Part shown: positions 7,461-11,575 of the stretch, one piece after another
Layout of the letters: each line of letters begins with the position of its first letter
Position numbering within the stretch: the stretch's first letter is position 1
Assembly (NCBI GenBank): GCA_011371515.1
Contig: DRQE01000170.1
Coordinates: 1-11,575 of the forward strand
Reading direction: 5' to 3'
DNA length: 11,575 bases
Source: Deltaproteobacteria bacterium
GTDB lineage: Bacteria; Desulfobacterota; GWC2-55-46; DRQE01
Notes under the pieces: model-generated
Told to the model about the DNA's origin: nothing
The model's input: the letters and a program-made list of their open reading frames with translations, nothing else
The model's database searches: none
Made by a program: the position numbers and the translations under genes

Positions 7461-8069
7461 ATGGCACGCAAAGGCAGGGTAAAAAGAAAGACGAGGGAGA
7501 CAGACATAACCGTTGATATAGAGCTTGATGGCACAGGCAGAACAGCGGTTGAGACAGGCATACCTTTTTTCGACCACATGCTCGAAAGCCTTGGCCGTCA
7601 CGCCCTTTTCAACCTTAAGATAAAGGCAACAGGAGACATTGAGGTGGACTACCACCACACTGTAGAGGATGTGGGGCTCTGTCTCGGTCAGGCGATGGCA
7701 GAGGCACTGGGTGATAAGAAGGGCATACAGCGCTTCGGTGCTATGAAGATACCCATGATTGATGCCCTTGCAGAGGTGGTTGTGGATATTGCAGGCAGAC
7801 CCAACCTTGAATACAGGGTGAAGCTGCCACGAAGAAAGCCCAGAACGGAAGAGGGCATGCCACCGCTGGGCACCACACTTGTTGAGGAATTCTTGCGTGC
7901 CTTCGCCAGCACCCTTGGGGCAGACCTCCATGTGATACTCCACTACGGTAGAGACCCGCACCACTCGATAGAGGCCATTTTCAAGGCACTTGCAAGGGCG
8001 CTTATGGAGGCAACGACAAAGAACAGAAGGATAAAGGGGGTTCTCTCAACAAAGGGATGTCTGAAGTAG
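7461..8069 (+). CDS. hisB: Imidazoleglycerol-phosphate dehydratase (single-domain HisB)
   Basis: A 202-residue manganese enzyme that dehydrates imidazole-glycerol phosphate to imidazole-acetol phosphate. The two metal-binding repeats are clear: D-Y-H-H-T-V-E-D (H65, H66, E69) and D-P-H-H-S-I-E-A-I-F-K-A (H167, H168, E171). F-F-D-H-M at 36-40 adds a further conserved His. The length fits the dehydratase domain alone; the histidinol-phosphate phosphatase domain fused to HisB in E. coli is absent, so that activity must come from another gene. The ATG at 7461 follows GGGAGGAG (7445-7452) at 8 nt and comes 2 nt after the hisD stop. The 3' end overlaps hisH by 13 nt. The ending S-T-K-G-C-L-K resembles the usual S-T-K-G terminus. 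Confidence 0.97.
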   Translation: MARKGRVKRKTRETDITVDIELDGTGRTAVETGIPFFDHMLESLGRHALFNLKIKATGDIEVDYHHTVEDVGLCLGQAMAEALGDKKGIQRFGAMKIPMIDALAEVVVDIAGRPNLEYRVKLPRRKPRTEEGMPPLGTTLVEEFLRAFASTLGADLHVILHYGRDPHHSIEAIFKALARALMEATTKNRRIKGVLSTKGCLK

Positions 8070-8692
8070 CAATAATAGACTACGGAATGGGCAATCTCAG
8101 GAGTGTTGCCAAGGGCTTCGAGCACGTTGGTGCAAGAGCCACCGTAACATCCAGTAAAGAAGAGATACTGCGGGCAACACATCTTGTGCTACCGGGGGTC
8201 GGTGCCTTCAGGGCATGTATGGATGGTGTGGAAAGGCTGGGCATTACAGGGGTGATAAGGGAGTTCATAGAGAGCGGAAGGCCCTTCCTCGGGATATGCC
8301 TCGGGCTACAGCTTCTCTTTGAAGAGAGTGAAGAGGGCGGGCTTCACAGAGGACTTGGCATAATAAAGGGAAGGGTTAAGGCATTCCCCGTGGATATGAA
8401 AGACCCTGTAGGAGCCCCACTTAAGGTGCCACACATGGGGTGGAACACCATAAAGATAAGAAAGAAGGAGTCTCGGCTTCTCAAAGACATACCCGATGAG
8501 GCATACTTCTACTTCGTCCACTCCTACTATGTGGTGCCAGCTGATAAGGACTGTGTGCTTACCACCACAGACTATGGAATAGAGTTTACGAGCAGCATCG
8601 AGCAGGACAACATCTTCGGTGTGCAGTTTCACCCTGAAAAGAGCCAGTCTGTGGGGCTTAAACTTCTCGAGAACTTCAGCAAACTGAGGTAG
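8057..8692 (+). CDS. hisH: Imidazole glycerol phosphate synthase, glutaminase subunit
   Basis: A 211-residue class I glutamine amidotransferase that releases ammonia from glutamine and passes it to HisF. The catalytic triad is complete: Cys81 in F-L-G-I-C-L-G-L-Q, and His192 and Glu194 in V-Q-F-H-P-E-K. The P-G-V-G-A-F oxyanion-strand motif (46-51) and the H-M-G-W-N motif (126-130), both typical of HisH, are present. The ATG lies inside the end of hisB (13 nt overlap), directly after AAAGGG (8051-8056), so it probably depends on coupled translation. hisA starts 2 nt after its stop. Partner HisF is encoded two genes downstream in the same unit. Confidence 0.97.
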   Translation: MSEVAIIDYGMGNLRSVAKGFEHVGARATVTSSKEEILRATHLVLPGVGAFRACMDGVERLGITGVIREFIESGRPFLGICLGLQLLFEESEEGGLHRGLGIIKGRVKAFPVDMKDPVGAPLKVPHMGWNTIKIRKKESRLLKDIPDEAYFYFVHSYYVVPADKDCVLTTTDYGIEFTSSIEQDNIFGVQFHPEKSQSVGLKLLENFSKLR

Positions 8693-8694
8693 TG

Positions 8695-9414
8695 ATGCTT
8701 CTGATACCAGCGATAGACATAAAACAGGGTAGATGCGTAAGGCTCAGGCAGGGCCGTATGGAGGATGAAACGGTCTACTATGACTCACCCCGTGAGGTTG
8801 CCCTCATGTGGAAGGAAAAGGGCGCAGAGCTTGTCCATGTGGTGGACCTCGATGGTGCGGTCAGGGGCGAGCCAGTAAGCTATCCACTTATAAAAGAGAT
8901 TGCAGAAACGGTGGATGTTCCACTACAGGTTGGTGGAGGAATAAGAACGGTTGATGCGGCAGAGGCATACCTTTCACTGCCACGGGTAAGGCGCATAGTG
9001 CTTGGCACGGTGGCAACGGAGAAGCCAGAGCTTGTGGAAGAGCTTTCGAGAAGGTATCCCGGTAGAGTCGCCGTTGGTATAGATGTAAAGGATGGTCGTG
9101 TTGCCATAAAGGGATGGGTTGAGGTGGCAACACTAAAGCCATACCAGCTTGCAAAAAGGTTCAAAGAGAAGGGTATAGAGTGGTTCATCTACACAGAGAT
9201 TTCAAGGGATGGAATGCTCATGGGCCCTGACTTCGACGGTATAAGAAGGTTTGTAGCCGAGGTGGGCAGTGGGGTTATAGCCTCTGGTGGGGTTACAACC
9301 ATAGAGGATATAGAGGAGCTCAAAAAGTGTGGTGTGGCAGGTGCCATAGTAGGCAGAGCCCTATACGATGGCACCATAGAGCTTGAAGAGGCAATAAAGA
9401 GGTTGGCTGACTGA
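8695..9414 (+). CDS. hisA: Phosphoribosylformimino-5-aminoimidazole carboxamide ribotide isomerase
   Basis: A 239-residue (beta-alpha)8-barrel isomerase that converts ProFAR to PRFAR, the substrate of HisH and HisF. Catalytic aspartates are D8 (I-P-A-I-D-I-K) and D130 (G-I-D-V-K-D-G). Phosphate-binding Gly motifs are visible at V-G-G-G-I-R (79-84) and A-S-G-G-V (196-200), reflecting the half-barrel duplication shared with HisF. The ATG at 8695 is preferred over a GTG at 8692 that overlaps the hisH stop codon, because GAGG (8686-8689) lies 5 nt from the ATG and HisA proteins usually begin M-x-x-I-P-A-I-D. The stop lies 3 nt before hisF. Confidence 0.96.
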   Translation: MLLIPAIDIKQGRCVRLRQGRMEDETVYYDSPREVALMWKEKGAELVHVVDLDGAVRGEPVSYPLIKEIAETVDVPLQVGGGIRTVDAAEAYLSLPRVRRIVLGTVATEKPELVEELSRRYPGRVAVGIDVKDGRVAIKGWVEVATLKPYQLAKRFKEKGIEWFIYTEISRDGMLMGPDFDGIRRFVAEVGSGVIASGGVTTIEDIEELKKCGVAGAIVGRALYDGTIELEEAIKRLAD

Positions 9415-9417
9415 GTT

Positions 9418-10173
9418 ATGCTTGCAAAGAGAATCATACCCTGTCTCGATGTCAAAGACGGAAGGGTCGTAAAGGGTATAAGTTTCGTCCAGCTGCGTGA
9501 TGCAGGAGACCCTGTAGAATGTGCCCGCATATATGATGAGCAGGGTGCAGACGAGCTTGTGTTTCTTGACATAACCGCCTCGAGCGAGGGAAGAAAGACC
9601 ATGCTTGAGGTGGCAAGAAGAACAGCCGAGGTGGTCTTCATGCCCGTTACAGTGGGCGGAGGTATAAACACCATAGAGGACATAAGGGCACTCCTTAATG
9701 CAGGGGCTGATAAGGTCTCAATAAACACTGCTGCCGTCAGAAACCCTGACTTCGTAAAAGAGGCGTCAGAAAGGTTTGGCTCACAGTGTATAGTGGTTGC
9801 CATAGATGCCAAAAGGAGAGACGGCGGCTGGGAGGTATACACCCATGGCGGAAGAAGACCCACGGGTATAGACGCCATTCAGTGGGCAAGAAGGGTTCAG
9901 GAGCTTGGCGCAGGAGAGATACTTCTTACGAGCATGGATAAGGACGGCACAAAGGATGGCTACGATATAGAGCTTACAAGGGCTGTGGCAGAGGCAGTCT
10001 CCATACCGGTTATAGCCTCTGGTGGGGCAGGCACACTTGAGCATCTTTACGAGGCATTCACCCGTGGTATGGCAGATGCCGCCCTTGCAGCAAGTATATT
10101 CCACTTTGGTGAGTTCACCATAAGAGAGGCAAAAGAGTATCTCAAAAGAAGGGGTATAACAGTAAGGCTCTGA
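9418..10173 (+). CDS. hisF: Imidazole glycerol phosphate synthase, cyclase subunit
   Basis: A 251-residue (beta-alpha)8-barrel that uses ammonia from HisH to convert PRFAR to imidazole-glycerol phosphate and AICAR. Catalytic aspartates are D11 (P-C-L-D-V-K-D-G) and D130 (V-A-I-D-A-K). The family signatures L-A-K-R-I-I-P-C at the start, V-T-V-G-G-G-I (77-83), T-S-M-D-K-D-G (171-177) and I-A-S-G-G-A-G (199-205) are all present. The start ATG is 3 nt after the hisA stop; the nearest purine-rich site (AAAGAGG, 9396-9402) is rather far, so coupling to hisA is likely. The stop TGA shares its last base with the next start (TGATG, 10171-10175). hisI and hisE, common after hisF, are not here. Confidence 0.97.
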   Translation: MLAKRIIPCLDVKDGRVVKGISFVQLRDAGDPVECARIYDEQGADELVFLDITASSEGRKTMLEVARRTAEVVFMPVTVGGGINTIEDIRALLNAGADKVSINTAAVRNPDFVKEASERFGSQCIVVAIDAKRRDGGWEVYTHGGRRPTGIDAIQWARRVQELGAGEILLTSMDKDGTKDGYDIELTRAVAEAVSIPVIASGGAGTLEHLYEAFTRGMADAALAASIFHFGEFTIREAKEYLKRRGITVRL

Positions 10174-10646
10174 TGACAGAGGAGAAGAAGGCATACTTTC
10201 TAAAGGTCATAATTGCACAGAAGTTTATAGTGGGTGTTATAGAGCTTGCACTGGCTCTTGGTGTGCTTGCCTTTCTCGACAAAGACATGGGAGCCCTTGC
10301 AGAGGGGCTTGCAGACTACCTCAACATGAACACCGAAAACCACTATGTACAGTATTTAATCGAGAAAGCAGGCCTTATAGGAAACCACACCATATGGGGT
10401 GCGTCAGGGGTGCTCTTTCTTCTGAGTGTGCTTGCATTTGTAGAGGGTTACGGGCTCTACATAAGAAGAAGATGGGCAGAATGGCTCACCGTTGTTTCCA
10501 CATCCCTTTTCATACCCTTTGAGCTCTACGAGGTCATCCGCGATATAACCCCCATAAAGCTGGGTATTCTCGTTTTCAACTGCGCGGTGGTCTACTACCT
10601 TGCAAAACACAAAGAGCTTTTCAGCTCCAGAAAATACACCTCTTGA
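10173..10646 (+). CDS. DUF2127-family integral membrane protein
   Basis: A 157-residue membrane protein of unknown function. Four hydrophobic segments are visible: about 12-35, 77-97, 102-122 and 128-145. A polar, presumably exposed stretch lies between the first two (36-75). The pattern E-G-Y-G-L-Y-I-R-R-R-W-A-E-W-L (91-105), S-T-S-L-F-I-P-F-E-L-Y-E (109-120) and N-C-A-V-V-Y-Y-L (136-143) matches what I recall of DUF2127; this is recognition from memory. The start overlaps the hisF stop by one base (TGATG), with AAGG at 10164-10167 as ribosome binding site, so it is translated as part of the his block. It is not an expected histidine enzyme. A link to histidine metabolism, to the next gene (SOD) or simple operon hitch-hiking are all possible. 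Confidence 0.8.
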   Translation: MTEEKKAYFLKVIIAQKFIVGVIELALALGVLAFLDKDMGALAEGLADYLNMNTENHYVQYLIEKAGLIGNHTIWGASGVLFLLSVLAFVEGYGLYIRRRWAEWLTVVSTSLFIPFELYEVIRDITPIKLGILVFNCAVVYYLAKHKELFSSRKYTS

Positions 10647-10670
10647 CAAGCTGAATTTTAGGGCTATTAA
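10643..10670 (+). promoter_or_regulatory. Predicted sigma70-type promoter of the superoxide dismutase gene
   Basis: A perfect TTGACA (10643-10648) and a TATTAA -10-like hexamer (10665-10670) are separated by 16 nt in the gap before the SOD gene. The -35 overlaps the stop codon of the upstream membrane protein gene. The expected start near 10677 leaves a leader of about 40 nt. Confidence 0.6.
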
Positions 10671-10706
10671 TCTGGATATGGATAGGTGTCAAAAAACCTT
10701 TAAGAT

Positions 10707-10713
10707 GGAGGTG
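10707..10713 (+). promoter_or_regulatory. Strong ribosome binding site of the SOD gene
   Basis: GGAGGTG lies 4 nt before the ATG at 10718 and is among the best matches to the anti-Shine-Dalgarno sequence in the window. Bases 10708-10714 (GAGGTGT) are exactly complementary to ACACCTC at 10636-10642, just upstream of the predicted promoter. This would allow pairing only in read-through transcripts. Confidence 0.7.
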
Positions 10714-10717
10714 TGTT

Positions 10718-11308
10718 ATGAGTTACACTGCAAAGGAGTTCAGCCTCAAAGGGCTCGACGGCATTTCGGATGAGCAACTCTCACAGCACATAGATGTGCT
10801 GTATGCAGGATATGTCAAGAAACTCAACGAGATAAGGGAGAAACTTAAAGCGGTGGACCTTTCCAGTGCCAATCAGGTCTACAGTGAGCTCAGGGCACTG
10901 AAGGTGGAAGAGAGCTTTGCCATGAATGGAGTGGTGTTGCATGAGCTTTATTTTGAGAATCTGGGTGGTAATGGAAGCCTTGAAGGTGGTGCACTCAAGG
11001 AGCTTATTGCAAAGGACTTTGGCTCCTTCGAGCGCTGGCAGGAAGAGTTCAAAGCCTGTGCAATGGCTGCAAGGGGATGGGTTGTGCTGGGCATGTGCAT
11101 GAACGAGGAGAGGCTTGTAAACTGGTGTCTCGATACCCATTCGATGGGGCTTCCAGCAGGGCTCAAGCCTGTGCTCGTCATAGATGTCTACGAGCACGCC
11201 TACATGATAGACTATGGAGTGAAAAGACCACCCTACATAGATGCCTTCATGCGCAACATAAACTGGCAGGTCTGTGAGGGAAGGCTTGCAAGGGTGTCTG
11301 CCTCTTGA
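10718..11308 (+). CDS. Superoxide dismutase, Fe/Mn family (divergent subgroup)
   Basis: A 196-residue protein with the four metal ligands of Fe/Mn SODs: H24, H75, D156 and H160 (the last two in I-D-V-Y-E-H-A-Y). Y32 fits the gateway Tyr. W121, in R-G-W-V-V-L, and the final N-I-N-W region (180-183) are also family-like. No signal peptide is seen, so it should be cytoplasmic. Expected role: dismutation of superoxide. The second shell is unusual: the HxxxHH of common SODs reads H-I-D-V-L-Y, and the position four before H75, Gln in typical FeSOD, is Gly71. H141 (D-T-H-S) may take the role of the outer-sphere Gln. Metal preference (Fe, Mn or either) is therefore uncertain. It has its own promoter and a strong ribosome binding site. 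The stop lies 2 nt from the end of the convergent E2 gene. Confidence 0.9.
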   Translation: MSYTAKEFSLKGLDGISDEQLSQHIDVLYAGYVKKLNEIREKLKAVDLSSANQVYSELRALKVEESFAMNGVVLHELYFENLGGNGSLEGGALKELIAKDFGSFERWQEEFKACAMAARGWVVLGMCMNEERLVNWCLDTHSMGLPAGLKPVLVIDVYEHAYMIDYGVKRPPYIDAFMRNINWQVCEGRLARVSAS

Positions 11309-11310
11309 GC

Positions 11311-11575
11311 TTACAGACTTTCTATGAACATAAGCCCGGGGTCTTCAAGATAACCCTTTACACGGTTAAGAAAGATGGCAGCCTCGCTGCCATCTACCAC
11401 CCTGTGGTCGAAGGTGAGTGAGAGGGGTAGAATCTTTCTTACCACAATCTGTCCTTCCTTAACCCATGGGCGGTCTTCGATTCTGCCCGTGCCAAGGATT
11501 GCCACATCAGGTAGATTTATTATTGGGGTTGCAAATAGTCCCCCAAAGGTGCCGTAGTTGCTTATGGTAAAACTG
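11311..11575 (-). CDS. 2-oxoacid dehydrogenase E2 acyltransferase, C-terminal part (5' end outside window)
   Basis: On the minus strand the frame is open from the right edge to TAA at 11311-11313, giving the last 87 complete codons of a larger protein. The GTG at 11505 is internal, since the upstream codons continue the domain: F-T-I-S-N-Y-G-T-F-G-G, then P-I-I-N-L-P. The sequence then reads A-I-L-G-T-G-R-I and ends with L-T-F-D-H-R-V-V-D-G, the catalytic motif of dihydrolipoamide acyltransferases, in which the His and Asp act in acyl transfer from lipoyl-lysine to CoA. The usual terminal helix F-L-N-R-V-K-G-Y-L-E-D-P follows. It could be the E2 of pyruvate, branched-chain or another 2-oxoacid dehydrogenase complex; the fragment does not decide. 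It converges on the SOD gene with a 2-nt gap between stop codons. Confidence 0.93.
   Translation of the reverse strand, partial: SFTISNYGTFGGLFATPIINLPDVAILGTGRIEDRPWVKEGQIVVRKILPLSLTFDHRVVDGSEAAIFLNRVKGYLEDPGLMFIESL
11373..11395 (-). repeat. Perfect 10-bp inverted repeat with 3-nt loop inside the E2 gene
   Basis: AGATGGCAGC (11373-11382) and GCTGCCATCT (11386-11395) are exact reverse complements around a CTC loop. It sits within codons for the D-G-S-E-A-A-I-F segment, about 60 nt before the E2 stop. Read on the minus strand the stem is followed by a T-rich stretch (TTTCTT), giving a terminator-like look; on the plus strand there is no T-run, but it could act as a 3' stabilising hairpin for read-through SOD mRNA. 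Function is unproven. Confidence 0.6.

Noticed and set aside
7245..7964. 239-codon open frame on the minus strand
   Set aside because: It is antisense to hisD and hisB, both of which have complete catalytic motifs; the translated product shows no family features.
9189..9878. 229-codon Ser/Pro/Thr-rich open frame on the minus strand
   Set aside because: It is antisense to hisA and hisF and looks like a codon-bias shadow, with low-complexity composition and no motif.
1..11575. Mobile element, CRISPR, toxin-antitoxin or defence system
   Set aside because: No transposase, integrase, repeat-spacer pattern or small paired genes were found; the recognisable genes are nearly all core metabolism or signalling and codon use looks uniform.

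Overview
The window looks like a chromosomal housekeeping region from a free-living, probably anaerobic or microaerophilic bacterium. Three things point to a Nitrospirota- or Desulfobacterota-like organism, possibly thermophilic: a triheme c7-type cytochrome lipoprotein beside an NHL-repeat protein, a preference for ATA (Ile) and AGG/AGA (Arg) codons, and Glu/Lys-rich proteins. This assignment is inference from style and gene content; no rRNA or other phylogenetic marker is present.

Region 1 (1-942): the 3' end of an NHL-repeat beta-propeller gene, followed 3 nt later by a lipoprotein with three CXXCH heme sites. Together they look like the end of an electron-transfer cluster lying to the left. 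Region 2 (943-2120): a self-contained regulatory gene with its own promoter-like sequence and a perfect 14-bp palindrome between the predicted -10 and the ribosome binding site. It encodes a receiver plus HD-GYP response regulator that should break down cyclic di-GMP.

Region 3 (2242-10646): a tightly packed same-strand superoperon in the order rpmE, thyX, prfA, murA, hisG, hisD, hisB, hisH, hisA, hisF and a DUF2127-type membrane protein. It joins translation (L31, RF1), dTMP synthesis (ThyX), peptidoglycan precursor synthesis (MurA) and most of histidine biosynthesis. Several junctions are start/stop overlaps (ATGA twice, TGATG once, 8 nt and 13 nt overlaps), so translational coupling is likely. 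The his genes cover step 1 (HisG, short form that needs HisZ), step 4 (HisA), step 5 (HisH and HisF), step 6 (single-domain HisB) and the last two steps (HisD). HisZ, HisE, HisI, HisC and histidinol-phosphate phosphatase are not in the window. PrmC, which often follows prfA, is also absent from that position.

Region 4 (10643-11575): an Fe/Mn superoxide dismutase family gene with its own sigma70-like promoter and strong ribosome binding site. A convergent minus-strand gene encodes the C-terminus of a 2-oxoacid dehydrogenase E2 acyltransferase; its stop lies 2 nt from the sod stop. A perfect 10-bp-stem hairpin lies inside the E2 coding end.

I see no mobile element, CRISPR array, tRNA, rRNA or clear defence system. 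Most of the window is well-conserved core metabolism. The less ordinary points are the HD-GYP promoter palindrome, the cytochrome lipoprotein architecture, the DUF2127 gene coupled to hisF, the altered second shell of the SOD, and the hairpin in the E2 gene.
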